DNA of 64,000 bases from Solea solea (lineage: Eukaryota; Chordata; Actinopteri; Pleuronectiformes; Soleidae). A model generated the notes under the pieces. That model saw only the letters and a program-made list of their open reading frames with translations. It was not told the DNA's origin and did no database searches. The stretch spans positions 16,464,606-16,528,605 of the forward strand of contig NC_081151.1 in NCBI RefSeq assembly GCF_958295425.1, written 5' to 3'. Made by a program: the position numbers and the translations under genes. How positions within the stretch are numbered: position 1 is the first letter of the stretch; each line of letters opens with the position of its first letter. Of the stretch, positions 13,101 to 24,956 are shown piece after piece.

Positions 13101-16100
13101 TCGAATGACGGAAGTCAAAACTGGGAGTGATATCGCTTCTGATTTGACAGTTGAAGAAGCCGGGAAATAAACATGAAAGCAAATGTGACCACATCGACAT
13201 GTAAGACTGACTTAATGTGAACCAAATATGAAAGAAGTTTAATGTAAAAGTAGTAAAAGTAAAAGTAGGAGAGTTTTTATTATTGACAGTGGCAGCCATT
13301 TTGGAATCCATGTCAGGGTCTGACTTTCCAAGTTGAAAATCCTACTCGAGGGGGAAGTTCCAGTTGAAACTTATGACTAAGAATTTGGAAATTCTGACTC
13401 CTGATTTCAACTGGAATGAATCATTATATTATTATATATTAACTAAAAACAGAATAGTTAAGGCTAATCACTCTAAATTAATAGTGATTCAAATAAGAGA
13501 TGCAGTCAAAATGTCAAAAAGAGAACAACAGATGCTTACGGGTTGTTGTTTTTACACCATTCAAGTATCCTGAGCTGAGAGGACAAAATATTGGCAAACT
13601 CCTGCAGAACAGTGTCACTGGCTGGTGCCTGAAAATATAATAAACTCCATCAGCAAATGATTTCACTTGATGCTCAAAACATTTATCTGTTTCTCCACTA
13701 AATGTCTCTTAAATAATAGTTATAAATTAATAAGTTGAAAAATGGGCCACCTGCTCATGGTGAAGGACAGTGAGCAGCTGCTGAGCCGAGCTCAGACTGC
13801 GACACTGAGTCCAGCCGAGCAGCAGCAGCAGACGAGACAGTGGCCGGAACTCCAGCCGCAGCAAATCCCTCAGCTGAGAGAACTCCTCGTGTTTAATCAG
13901 GTCAAGTGCTGTGACCTACAGGAAGGAACCAACCATTACATTATTGAATTTTAGCACATGCAGATAATAACGAAATAATGGACCAATACGATCCAAAGAA
14001 ATTTTAGAATTACAAAGCGACTGACAGAGGGGTGACTGTCTGCACTTCATTACTTTTGTTAAAAAAAGTCTGATTTTTTTTTTTGAACAGCACAGTTTAT
14101 CAGTGTTTGTATTTTTCTAGCAATTTCGACAACTTACCAGAACCTGCTCCAGGAAGTGCTTCCCACTACTAAGGCACTCAAAATAGATGGTCTTCCAAAC
14201 AGATGCACGATCTTTGTGGCAACATAAACTTAGAGACAGCTTCTCTGCCTCAGAAAGTTCCACTGTGAGGGGGAACAAAGAACAAAAAGAAAATAAGTAC
14301 ATACATTACAACAATTTGATCATGATCATGATTATTATTATTATTATTGTTATTATTATTATTATTATTAGGTCAACAATTTGATTCAGTTCAAAGCCAC
14401 GATGCACTGCATCCCCGGGCTACTTTTGCACCAATTGATACAAGCACGATAAATGTTTATTTAAACATTGAATTGTTCCAGCCCCCCAAAATAAAACTAA
14501 ATAATAAAAGATCATTACAAAAAATAAAAACTGAAATACCTGAAATACTATCAGGTAAAATAAGACAATTATGTCAAATATATTGAATAAAGAATACAGT
14601 TCCAAATGTATGGAAGTATGGGAGGCAAAAAACTAATGACATTGTTGTGTATAAACTGGACTATAAATCACAGCATCATTATACTGTATATTGAAATGAG
14701 CCAATTCAATACTCTAAAACTAAAAAATAATCTGTGAACTCTCATTTGTACGTCAACTTCTCAAGATAGGTGAAGAGAAAAAAGTTGTTCATAAAGTAAC
14801 AAGGTTCTTGCTACTTAGAAACAGAGGCAAATAAACTCAGAAACACAAGCTGAACAAGAAAAACATATTATTATTACAACTTAAAATATTGTGTAAACGT
14901 TTCATGATGCACAGACAACATGCCGGGATGAGAGACAAATGTGTGCTGCCACCATCATGTGATTAAACGAGAGCAAGGGCTTCACCTTATTATATCAATA
15001 TGATGTAATATTGGCTGTGGTCAGTGTTGCCAACTGAGCGAGACATCACGTGAATTTTCATGATTCTCAGCAAAGGTTGTCACAGAAGCAGAAGTGGGAT
15101 CAAGAGAGGAAAGCGGTGGTGTCTGCATTTCCCCCAAAAAAGTCTAATCTCAGTTTAGACTATAAATACCTTGCCAGTTTCATTACTATTATACAAAAAG
15201 TAAACAACAAAACCCACATGAACAGTTCAGAAGAGGAACTCTTTTATAGAAACAAGCTGACAAGGAGTCTGTTGTCCCAATAAACACAGACATTGATGAG
15301 CCGCATCACATTTTACTGATTAATCATTACTGTCAAATGATGCCTATGTTCCTCAGTGATCCAATCCATTAGTTCCTCGATTATTTAATGAGTTGTTTGG
15401 TCCATAAAATGTCAGAAAATGTAGAAATATTATTCAGTTTAAAAAGTTTACAAATACATTTATGTACGAGTGGTGATTATTATTACGTATGTTGGTTAAT
15501 GTATATCTTATGCACGAAAGTGTGTAACTGGGAATTTGTGAATGTAAAAGCGACGTTTTAAAAAGGAGCTGCACAGCTAATTTTTTACATTGGTTAGGGT
15601 TGTATACAGGAATGCATGTAGCTTCACCTATAAGTACTTAGTAACTTTAATGTCAGGGTTGTACAGGGTCTCCCACCACTACTTCCTTAAATGCTCTTCT
15701 CACTATCCCATATTCAGTCTACCTTGTGTGTCGGGCGTGCTCCTCAGTAGATGATCCCTCTGCAGCCTCAGAGCGGTGGAGCAGTACAGAGAGACCAGAG
15801 CATCACACTGAGGACGAAGCAGCGAGCTCAGAACCCTCTCCTCTTTGAGTGGGCCGTCTCTGGCTGCCCACAGCTCTTCACACAGCGCCTCAAACTGCTC
15901 GCCGCTTCTGTGAGAGCTCCACGGCATCACCGCCAAAACTGCATAAATCTCCTCCACCCACTCCTCCACCTTCTCTGGCTTCCGCTCTGGCTTCCTCAGC
16001 TTCTTCAGCAGGTGTTGGACAAATGTGTGCTGTAGAGTACGGTCCACTGTGGATGACCCATCCTGCAGGAGATGGGAAAAAATAAAGCTGAAACAACGAA

Positions 16101-18680
16101 CTGCAAATATTTCATGTAGTTTCAGTTAATGTAAACTGTTTGGTAAGACTCAGGTTAGGTTAGTTAGAGATGCAAAGGCATGGAACATCTACAAAATAAT
16201 TGGAAGGATGAATGAAGGATCATTTTACATATTAAAAGTCTTTTTTAATGACTAAGAAGCACAAGCTTCAGGCTCAAGAGCTTTTGCCCAATTACTCTTT
16301 ATATTGTTTTGTTTTTTGTATCGCATGTTTTTTTTCACTTTAATACTTAGCGTTTGTCTACCTGTAAGAACAGTGCTAAACACTGAGCCAGTCTGGGCTT
16401 CTTCTTCTCCAGTAAGGTTCGAAGGCAGGACTCGACAGCAGCATCTGCAGTTGTTTGGTCCGGCTGAGTGTTCAGAAAGGAATGGTGCAATTCCTGCTGA
16501 ATAGAACATTTATCTCAGTTTTATTTTCTGTTCAGTATCAAGGCAGTAAAACAGAGAAAAAGATAATCAGTTTGAGCAAACTCTAGTATTAGAGTACTTA
16601 GGTTATTAAAATGAAATTCTTTAGTTTGTGCGTCTTTGTTATTACTAGTTTGATTGTCAACAAAAGTAAAAAATACAGTAACCTTAAGAGCAGTCTCTGT
16701 TATGCCCTCTGAACCCAGTTCTTCCAGGAGCAGTAGGAACTCCAACTCTCTCTTGACGCTGGGAGGAACCTGAAGAGCAAAAACAAGTGTTATTACAGCA
16801 ATTCAAACTGTTGGTGGTTCTTCAAAACACCTTTTTATATAGAATGACATACAATTGAATTGACATACAATTAGGGAGAATGGCTCGATATATTTTTTGG
16901 GTCAATACCGATAACAATATACTATTATTTTATGTCTTTACCACCTACAGACATTTCAAGCAATTTCCGAGACACAATTCTCTAACTGTGTAACAAATGT
17001 TCTCCCATAAAGAAGAAATACTAGAGCAATACAAAAATACTGTTGCTAACTTTCTATTTTTACAGTCTGTGTACAGTGAAGCATGGTATTGGAGCAACAC
17101 TAATACTAGGTTTGTATGTACTAGGTTGTATTGGCTCATCCATATTTGCAATGATGCAATTTTATTTTTATTTTCTATGGCAGCCTGTGGCCAAAGAAAA
17201 GTGGAAAGGGAACTTGGCTTGTAACCGGAAGGTCGCCAGTTCAAGTCCCCACCAGGTCGAAAGGGCTGGGGTACCCCTGAGCAAGGTACCCAACCCCCAT
17301 TGCTCCCCGGGCGTTACTCAGTGTGGCAGCCCACCACTCCTAATTCTAGGCTGGGTCAAAATGCAGAGAATAATTTCCCTAAGGGGATTAATAAAGTATC
17401 TAAAATAAAAAAAATAAAAAATATGTTATTTCAACTTAAGTCAAAAAAAGGCACAATTATAAAGTGCTAATAAAGTCTGTATAACTCAAACGTAGCTTGT
17501 TACCTGGATCTGGAGCAAATTGTATCTGTTCTTAGATATCAGTAATTAATAGGGATGCAGCGAAATGAAAATTGTTGGCTGAAACCGAAAATCCGAAAAT
17601 CAGGAAACACTTGGCTGAAAAAACAAAACCAAAACACAGAAAGAAATTATGATGCCAATTCATACCATTGTTTTTTGAATCTAATTTTGTTGTTATGGCT
17701 GGGACTGTGTGTACTTACCCCACTAAAGTCAAGGCACTGCAATTGTATAGATTATTATTCATGCTTCAAAGAATAAATCAATTAAGAAGCTATGAAAATA
17801 TTTAGGAGGATCTTATTGAACATATCAGACAACGCGGGTGCATGTCCCTAATCTGGTGCAGACAGACACACAGAGCACCACTGTGCCTGGATCATTTCTC
17901 GACACGCTGCTTTATCCCCACATCCAAGTTATGATCTTAATCATGAGGATCGAGTACAGGCGCGACAAAGTGCAGTGGATCCGAGGGAATGTCGTGGGGA
18001 GTTCATAATCTGCACTGTATGCAGCCAAGTTTCGATTTTGCGCAAAGAGGCTTTCCAGCATTTAATAGGTGCTGTTCCACTGTGTATTCACATTCAAGTC
18101 TTTCAGCCGTAAAAAAAAAGATCCCTATCACACAATGGGATCAACTTAGATTAGAACTTAGGTTCTTTCTACGAATTTATCCTACCAATCTATCGAATTT
18201 AATCCTGCTAACAAACACACAGAGAGACAAAATAACAAACAAAGGGATACAAAACCATAACTGCGTTGGCTAAAACTTGATTCTTTGTGTTTTCACCTTC
18301 TCTTCTGTCCATTTCTCCAAAACCTGGAGCCAAAACCAAGCCAGTTTGTGAGGACTGCCCTTGGACTCCCATCTAAGAAATCAACACACACATCCTTTAA
18401 CGCTACATCACAATTAACATACACATAATTTGTTTAAACACTGGTTTCTTATACATGAGAAAATGATGATGTGAATCTGCATTTACGTGACTCACTTTAA
18501 TTTGTAAGGATGGCAGACGATAGCTTTGATAATGTCTTGAAGGTTTTCTGACAGAGTGGAGTTGACCAGCTGTGGCACACAGGCACTGGCCAGCTCCCAC
18601 TCTCCATGCTGCAGGCACCTCTTGAAATAGTCAAACAGATCCTGAAGTGAGGTCTCAGCCTCACTGTTGAAGGGATACAT
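46..18680 (-). CDS. zfyve26: Zinc finger FYVE domain-containing protein 26 (spastizin), 5' part of gene
   Basis: Exons in coding order: 18680-18496, 18372-18297, 16769-16683, 16496-16362, 16062-15723, 14262-14138, 13915-13751, 13628-13540, 12741-12590, 12469-12254, 11994-11386, 10850-10689, 10418-10267, 10003-9760, 8989-8726, 8636-8517, 8160-7990, 7827-7594, 7225-7120, 6486-5639, 5094-4895, 4431-4327, 4183-4061, 3116-2940, 2707-2458, 1528-1430, 1145-958, 182-46. All junctions are GT-AG and the phases close, giving about 1,919 codons of a family length near 2,540; the C-terminal quarter lies left of the window. The start at 18680 matches the human N-terminus and has G at -3. Recognisable blocks are GEWELASACVPQL, QGFCAMKYAIYALCVN, GSGRSTLQAIGSAAAAG-like, MAAFDLAC.CQLWKT, MLEQLLMN.KVDWA and the FYVE finger. 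Known role: PI3P-binding partner of spatacsin and AP-5 in lysosome reformation and cytokinesis; human loss causes SPG15. Ser7 and Gln5 runs look like ordinary low complexity. Confidence 0.97.
475..750. mobile_element. Decayed hAT-type MITE related to the 55.6-kb element
   Basis: The right end, read on the complement, gives GACTGCAACTATGGATTAC then TTAATCTGTCGATTTATT, matching the terminus of the intact element at 55,620-55,988. The left end GGGCTGTAAAAATCATTAACG is a diverged inverted partner. Other decayed copies are likely at 10,928-11,124 and 15,300-15,470, all in zfyve26 introns. Confidence 0.5.
3541..3910. repeat. Dispersed inverted-repeat element (AGAGGTCAACCAATATGAG type)
   Basis: Starts TTAGAGGTCAACCAATATGAG and ends near ATATCAGACCAATTAATCAG, roughly inverted partners. 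Internal phrases recur at about 18,880 in zfyve26 intron 1. It is old, AT-rich and non-coding. Confidence 0.4.
13080..13430. other. Repeat-like stretch in a zfyve26 intron
   Basis: Contains AAGTTCCAGTTGAAAC near 13,355 and TTTCAACTGGAATGAA near 13,405, which are inverted partners, plus AAAGTAGTAAAAGTAAAAGTAG. It is probably an old mobile element of unknown class. No coding sequence was recognised. Confidence 0.25.
14322..14372. repeat. ATT trinucleotide microsatellite
   Basis: An imperfect (ATT)n run in a zfyve26 intron. A shorter one lies at 2,784-2,803. Confidence 0.7.
17181..17406 (+). mobile_element. tRNA-derived SINE, copy 1 (zfyve26 intron)
   Basis: Begins CAGCCTGTGGCCAA, followed by a B-box-like AGTTCAAGTCC and a tail GGGGATTAATAAAG. 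The tRNA-like head with A and B boxes and the simple tail mark a SINE; an aligned second copy at 42,271 shares its whole length, including GTGTGGCAGCCCAC. Orientation is plus, opposite to zfyve26. Confidence 0.75.
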
Positions 18681-18777
18681 GGCCACGTTCACTGTGACAC
18701 TCCTCTGCTCAGCGGTCACAGCTGGACAGCCACGTTTACTGACCTGTAGCCAAGGATCACTCTGGAGCTGGTTTCAC

Positions 18778-20136
18778 CTGAAACAGAAGGAGATCACACA
18801 GTTTGGGGAAACTTAAATAAAACACACTGCCTTTTTTTGTTTGTTTGTTTTTGGCTAGGTATGTCCCACTTTCTTTCTTCCTCCATTTGATGAAATATAA
18901 CAGTTTAATAGCGATAAACACAGTTACTTAAACATTTATGGAACAATCAGTATGGTATATCCTCCAATCTGTGCTTTTAATGCTTGCGTACTTATATATT
19001 TTAATTAAAATATATTAATACATATATTATACAAATTAAATAAACATTTTTGGATGAAAAAGGCAAGGTTTTCATGACTGAACAGCATTATTTAAGAACG
19101 AGTAAAATAAAAAGGTAATCACTAGCCAAGTAATAGCATAAATTAGATTCTATAATTATTCAGTCCACATCAAAATTGATTTACACTTGACATGTATAAA
19201 ACCAAATATATTTATATTTGTGATCATTAAACCAGGCATACATGGTGGAAGAATAAAACAGTTTATTTCTCCTGACTTTATCTTGTTTATGAAGATGTAC
19301 AATTACTCTAAGGTTGTACTTGTCTTGCATATTATTTGTATTTTTCTAAATCTTTATTATTCTATTATTTTAACGTCATTAGCCTAATTCTCCATCCATC
19401 TTCTACATCTTTATCCTCCACATGAGTGTCGTGGGGGGTGCTGTGCCAGTCTCAGCTGACATAGGGCAATAGGTGGGATACACCCTGGCTCCATGCAGAA
19501 AATCAGGGTCTTTTTGTTGCAAAGGCAAGATTGCTAACCACTACACCAACCGTATGAGCCTAATTCTCTCTTAATTTTAATATTGTAATATACTTATCCT
19601 CACATTCACAACTCACAACACTTGGTGTTTGTGTGTAGCAATAATATTTTAATGTACAGTGAAGACTGGTTTCAGAAATTAAATTACAGTGTAGTAATGG
19701 TCATATATTTTTATACCAGTATATTATATCTATAACAGAAGGTTGAAAATCAATGTATTAAAAATTTTGATTTGACACACAATTAACAGGTGCAGTATTC
19801 TAACATTATAAGACATTCAATTTATGATTATGTTTCTGTAAGACACATTTACTTGTACCCTCTTCACCATAAGTTAGTTTTACAAACAAACCACGTTTGT
19901 AGAGACAATCACATGAAATTTAACAACTATCAGGAGTAAGAAATGTGGTATTTACGAGCTTTTAAAACGTTGTCTTCACCGTCTGTCTCAGCGTTGACAG
20001 CCAGGTTAGCATTAGCATTAACCACAATAATGCTGACTTGCTGTGGCTGAAAACATTAAGTAAACGAGCTAACTTCCATGACAGCGACACACACAAAACT
20101 GCTACAAACAAGCGAATATTTAACATAAACACTTAC
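18778..20136 (-). other. zfyve26 intron 1 with teleost repeat fragments
   Basis: No coding sequence is seen. The segment at about 18,850-19,000 resembles the repeat at 3,541-3,910 (shared phrases such as TCCATTTGATGAAATATAAC). At 19,390-19,558 lies a common teleost repeat beginning CCATCCATCTTCTAC and running through a GTGGGATACACCCTGG-like phrase. The rest is AT-rich and unremarkable. Confidence 0.5.
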
Positions 20137-20230
20137 TCATTTCCGAGTTCCAAAAGACAAACCGCGGATGATTTGTTTACAGCATTAGCTTCTCCTGCTG
20201 CTGTCTCTGCTGCTCACTGTTGACCTGTTA
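20137..20230 (-). other. zfyve26: Probable 5' non-coding first exon of zfyve26
   Basis: On the minus strand a strong donor (A followed by GTAAGT) ends a likely leader exon at 20137. The coding exon has an upstream acceptor with its first base at 18777, so 18777-18681 would be 5' UTR and 18778-20136 intron 1. The upstream end is a guess; no TATA box is evident. The exon ends in ATGA, so splicing to GTGAAACC would make a 21-codon upstream ORF starting MSETSS and stopping at 18716, 35 nt before the main ATG. A minimal ATG-CTG-TAA also lies in this leader. Alternative acceptors cannot be excluded. Confidence 0.5.
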
Positions 20231-20262
20231 TGCTAAACGGCTAGGTTAGCTACATGATGTTG

Positions 20263-20272
20263 GTCATGTGAC
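20263..20272. promoter_or_regulatory. M-box/CLEAR-like E-box (GTCATGTGAC) in the zfyve26 promoter region
   Basis: A palindrome-like decamer GTCATGTGAC lies about 40 bp upstream of the assumed zfyve26 leader exon. MiT/TFE factors (TFEB, TFE3, MITF) are known to bind GTCACGTGAC and TCATGTGA-type sites at lysosome and autophagy genes. The motif is seen directly; its use here is inference from motif, position and the lysosomal role of the gene. Confidence 0.35.
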
Positions 20273-21582
20273 AAAATCAGCTGCTTCGCCAACGCTGGTT
20301 GGTCAAATGTTGGCACGAGGGGGGCGTTCCCAAAAGGCAAATTTACTGCTGCCTTCACGCGCTGTGGGAAAGTACATAAACAAACCAAATAACTTGGTGT
20401 TATTTATGAGTTTGAGTCAGATTATTTATTTATGCAGCACATTTTAAATCAAAACAAAAAACGTAAGGGCTAGAATGATTTACACAGTGATAAAACATGG
20501 TATTGTTTTATTGTTTAATTCAAGGAGGAAAACAGGCAAAGTGTCGTTACTATTCCAGACATAACTATCAAGAAATAAATCATCAATATTTGTCTGAATA
20601 AACTGTAAATAACAACGGTATACATGTGAAATAAGATAATGCAACATTATTCTTGTCAGTGCCAATCCAATTAAACTGAACTGAAACCAACTGAATTTAA
20701 CTGAATAGCATAATTGAGCAACATTAAAGGATTGTAATCAAGGAGATTAAAGATCATGAGACCTAGACTCCACATTGACCCTGAGAGGGGAAAAAAAAGG
20801 AGACTGGATTTGACACAACCAAACAGAGAAATGCAATATTCTGCAAATTCAGAAAACACAACCAAATATAGAGATGTAGAAGTGACACAGACCATAACAG
20901 AAATGTCTATGGGGACAGATGAATACAACTGGATCACTGTTGCCATGGAGAATGATGAGGTTGTTAAACTCATGAGTGAGTCATGTTGAGAATGTAAAAG
21001 TTGTTTGTTTTACTTGAAACATTCTGATCCCATGAGTCAGATTTTGCTCCTTGAGCTCTTGGGGCCAAATAATCAGAGAGACAGAGATGCAAGTGAAGGC
21101 AACATAGCACTGTATTCAGAAAACTGATGTGTGTTCTGACAACATAGACAGGTGACGTACAGAGCCCCACACATGAAATGCAGGATAAAATCATGAAATT
21201 TGTGGCCACTAAATAGAGTTTACTTCCACCTTGTCATGTCATGGGGCTCTGTAGATGTGCAAAAGAAGGAATAAACCTGACAAAACAAAAAACAAACAAA
21301 ACTAAACTAAACTAAGCAAGGTAAACAAAACCAATTAAAACTAAACCAGTCTGAAAAAAGTCAACCCTTTCCCCCTATTCTACAATGATATCTTTAAATT
21401 ATTTTAATTCAATATTATCTTTTTATTTTTTTATTTTATTTAATCTTATTTGATTTACATCTATTGTCGTATCCAAATGTAGTATTAACAGGCTGTTATA
21501 AGACCTCCCCACCGCCACCATCACCACCTTCTTTCTCGCCAGTCTCTCACCATCATCGCAGCCACATTGTGAGCCCCTGACT

Positions 21583-21596
21583 GTCTCCATGACAAC
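21583..21596 (+). promoter_or_regulatory. X-box-like RFX site upstream of the galectin-related gene
   Basis: GTCTCCATGACAAC matches the RFX X-box consensus GTYNCCATRGYAAC at 13 of 14 positions, about 85 bp upstream of the start codon at 21682. The match is read by eye; binding is not shown. Confidence 0.3.
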
Positions 21597-21681
21597 GTGG
21601 AGCAGGCGGGGTTTGCCAGCTCAAGGCAGAATCTATCATTGAAAGCTCGAAATCTCCACGGTGCATCACGCCCTGAGTGGG

Positions 21682-23062
21682 ATGGAAGAAAAGGACAAGA
21701 AAGAAAATGTATGTAGCTGCCTTCCCTTTTTATTTATCACTGCATCGGTGTGCATTCAAGATATTTGTGTGCGATTTTATTGTGATCGAATTCCTCTGTT
21801 CAGTATGGTGAAACAACATCAGCTCCACTTTAGAGAGTGCAGCTGAGTCACTGAGTCAATTAAGCTATTGTTTCCATTGGTGCCTTTGCAGACTGTGTGG
21901 AGATGAGAGAGCAAATATTTAAAACACTGCCTTGTCCTTGTCCAGTAGTAGCAGTAGCAGCAGCAGCAGCAGCACAGCAGGCCTCATCCTCGATCATAGT
22001 GTTTATACATTTTTCTCCTTCTCTATTGTTCCACATGCAGGGGGAGTACATTGGAGAGATCAAGGGGGGTCTGAGGCCTTCAATGAAACTGGTGGTTATG
22101 GGAATTGTTGACAAAAAACCTAAGAGGTTAGTGCACAAACACACACACACGTACGTACGTTTGCATCCCACAATTAAATGCTAATAATTATTTATTAATG
22201 AAGCCACACTGTTGCACACATGCAGGGGATAAAGATGCACTGGCCAGAGACCACACTTTCCATGGGAAAATATATTTGAGTAATTATAGATTAGTCTGTT
22301 CATGTCGGTGGGAAATGTACAAATCCCATGAGATCTGGAAATTCTCCTGCTGATAACATCAGGTTACTTATTTATTTATTCAGTCATTAATTATATGCAG
22401 TAAACCAACCAACCAAAGAATTCTACAAAGATACTGAATATAAACAAACAATGTTTAGTTTTGATTTAACATGTCATGGGAATTTATTTTATTGTTAGTG
22501 ATTCAATATGATTCCCTTTAGCTGAAATGACTTAATCCCTGCTAAGGTTGCCAAAAATATGTTGCTGATAAGTGGTTTAAACAAGATTTTGATTATGTTT
22601 CATTTCTACACGCAATGTATTAAATGTCTTGTTTTAATTGAAGTGATTTTTTTTTTTTTGCATTGTGTTATAGCAGGATAAGATAGAGCTGCTCAGAACT
22701 CTGAGTTAAAAATAAGTTGTTACGTTATTTATTTAAGATATTTATTGTAAATTATTATTAAATTATGTTGACGCAGAACAGCACTGTCATTGTTGTTTGT
22801 TATTTTCTCTCTTATATTATTCTAATCTTTACAGATAATGTGTGTCTAATTTTGAGTAAACACTGCTGTTAAACCGAAATTAGCGGAGTGAAAATATTGT
22901 ATAATATAAAAATGAATATAATATTTCCATTTAAATGTAGTAAACAAACATGACCATTTGTTTTTTTCAGTCTTTCAGCCACTTTTTGCTACAGTGAAGT
23001 TGTCGTAAAGACCTGAAGATGTCACTGTTCTTCTTTGTATTTAAAATGCCCATAACCTAGAT

Positions 23063-23102
<40 letters not shown>

Positions 23103-24956
23103 ACCATTGATGTATGTGTGTGCATCACCTCAGCATGGAGGTGACTGTGTCCAGTAAACCTCGGGAGGAGGACACAGAGGCTGATGTGGGTCTTCAGCTG
23201 AAGGTCACTTTCAGGGACAAGGCTGTCCAACGTAACGCCCGTCTGGCTGGAAAGTGGGGTCCGTCTGAAAACACCCTCTCCTTCTTTCCATTTGCGGCTG
23301 GAGAAGCTTTCAAGGTACTTCTAACAACATTTGAGACAAGTCTAATTTCCACTGACTGTCCTGTGTTTGATACGGCACTTACAGTTTGACAGTCAGTTAA
23401 GTTCATTTTATTATATATAATATTTATTATATCATCACAATTTGGCCTCGAAGCGTTTTACTAATCATAATAATATCAATATAAGTATTAACGAGACACA
23501 TGTGGGCACACGACTGTGGGTTGTTCTCAGATGCAGGTCCAGCCTAAGGAGGTCAACCTCTAATTTTGTACTAGAATCAGCGTAACATGTTTGGTTAAGA
23601 TTCAAATCACTTAAACTGTATTTCTTTTGCAGTTTTCACGCAATTTAAAGGCCATTCAAAAAGCTTAGCAGGCACATAGGTACTTAAGAAGTAATGGAAA
23701 AGACAACAAGTGAAAGTTAAGATCATCGAAAGACATATAGGAATAAAACAGTCTTAATTTAATTATTAATTATCAAAGAAAGTGAATAAATTACAGTAAA
23801 TAGTGGTTGTGATGTGAGACACATGATCTGGTCTGCTGTAGAGACGACAGTACATATAAAAAGCTTATTCTAAGGCAATGAAATCAAATTTTTTTTTTTA
23901 TCAGAAGTGATGCTAACATATTAACACATAACATATAAACATATTCCATTTTTGCCAATAATTCTTCCTAAATGTTAGACACTGGACCTTTAAGTTTACA
24001 CTATGTAGACGTGTAGAAACAGATCTGGATCCATTTTCTGCCCCGTCATGTTGTTGTATCACAGTTTCCAAATGAAAAAAAAAAAAAAAACGTGCAGGTT
24101 CTCTCTTCTCTGACTTTGCTGGTGGATTAACAATTGTGCAGAAATATGTGAGCACTGGTGCATGTCCATGCACGTGGAAGAAATAAAAACAAATCAAGGA
24201 TATGGTCATAAAAACTGCAGTGGTTCCTCAGTAATGCACAGTGAGCCTTTAAGTCGTATAAATATGTTTTGTTAATCCTCATAATCCAAACCCATGACCT
24301 TCTATTTATTCACTTGTTACAGGGGTGTCAAACTCAAATGACCTGGGGGCCAATGAGCATGTAGTCTGGTCAAGCGGGGGCCGACATAAAGGAAAAAAAA
24401 GTGGAAAAAACAAACTATTAATAGTCGGTGGGCAATATAAGATATTCATTATGATATTAGACAGAATTGCAAAGTAAAAGTGCTTGTTTTTATATAAAAT
24501 GTTTCACAATAAAAACATATTTATGATGAATTAAATTGAAAATTTAGCAAATAATGACGAGGATAATTGTGATTAAAACAGCTTAAATATATGTAATCTA
24601 AATAAAGCAGTAATTACAACCGAATGTCTTATTACTATTATAAAAATATAAATACATTTAGTCTTATATTCTGTCTCTATTCCATCACCTCGCACAGTAA
24701 TCGATTGGAGGGCCACATATGGCCCCCGGGCCACCAATATTCCCTTTTAAATACATAGATGCAGTATGTGACGTTTCCCCCCCTCTTTTATATCCTCTGT
24801 GACTCTTTCTAGATGGAGATCGTCTGTGAGCACCAGCAGTTTCGTATCCTGGTGGACGGACAGCCTCTGTGCGGCTTCAGCCACCGCCTCTCCCCGCTCG
24901 CCTCCCTCACCTCCCTACGAGTGTTTGGAGATGTGCAGCTCACTAAAGTGGCCTAA
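21682..24956 (+). CDS. lgalslb: Galectin-related protein (LGALSL family, probably the b paralogue)
   Basis: Four exons, 21682-21708, 22041-22126, 23134-23314 and 24813-24956, join in phase to a 145-codon protein. It starts MEEKDKKEN, then GEYIGEIKGGLRPSMKLVV, and ends FGDVQLTKVA. These blocks parallel human LGALSL (HIKGGMRPGKK, VMGIVD, FFPF, CEH..FR..VDG, GDLQITKLG), so a single galectin beta-sandwich is expected. The N-terminus is shorter and lacks the MAGSV opening. The sugar-contact HFNPRF motif is replaced by LKVTFRD; in the next strand N and W remain (RNARLAGKWGPSEN), but the arginine after the glutamate is absent. LGALSL proteins are known as galectins that do not bind lactose, and the same is inferred here. 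The start has G at -3 and +4. The b assignment is a guess. Confidence 0.85.
23064..23102. repeat. AAAG microsatellite
   Basis: About ten GAAA units, 30 bp before the acceptor of galectin-related exon 3. A complementary CTTT/ATTT tract lies at 28,225-28,285 in a plek2 intron. Confidence 0.85.
24320..24745. mobile_element. Truncated hAT-type relic in galectin-related gene intron 3
   Basis: Starts with the same CAGGGGTGTCAAACTC end as the plek2 element and includes a CTGGGGGCC phrase; the other side carries ATATGGCCCCCGGGCC but lacks a recognisable inverted terminus. A further fragment starts near 41,294 (CAGGGGTCTCAAACTC) and a terminus-like piece, TTTGAGACCCCTG, lies near 40,170. Confidence 0.55.

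Larger units (their letters stand above)
20231..21681. other. Intergenic interval between divergent zfyve26 and the galectin-related gene
   Basis: About 1.4 kb separates the two start regions, which point away from each other. The zfyve26-proximal 120 bp hold an E-box and a few CpGs. A small open frame at 20,756-20,989 has no recognisable family. The stretch 21,490-21,681 is richer in GC and looks like the proximal promoter and 5' UTR of the plus-strand gene. Confidence 0.45.

Noticed and set aside
17181..17406. Functional tRNA gene
   Set aside because: A and B boxes are present, but no cloverleaf can be formed and a second copy with a shared 3' body and tail identifies a SINE.
20671..20989. 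Overlapping open frames on both strands (100 and 77 codons) between zfyve26 and the galectin-related gene
   Set aside because: No family resemblance, no splice context and no start or termination signals; the frames are shadows of each other.
23064..23102. Repeat-based CRISPR-like or regulatory array
   Set aside because: A plain tetranucleotide microsatellite without spacers.
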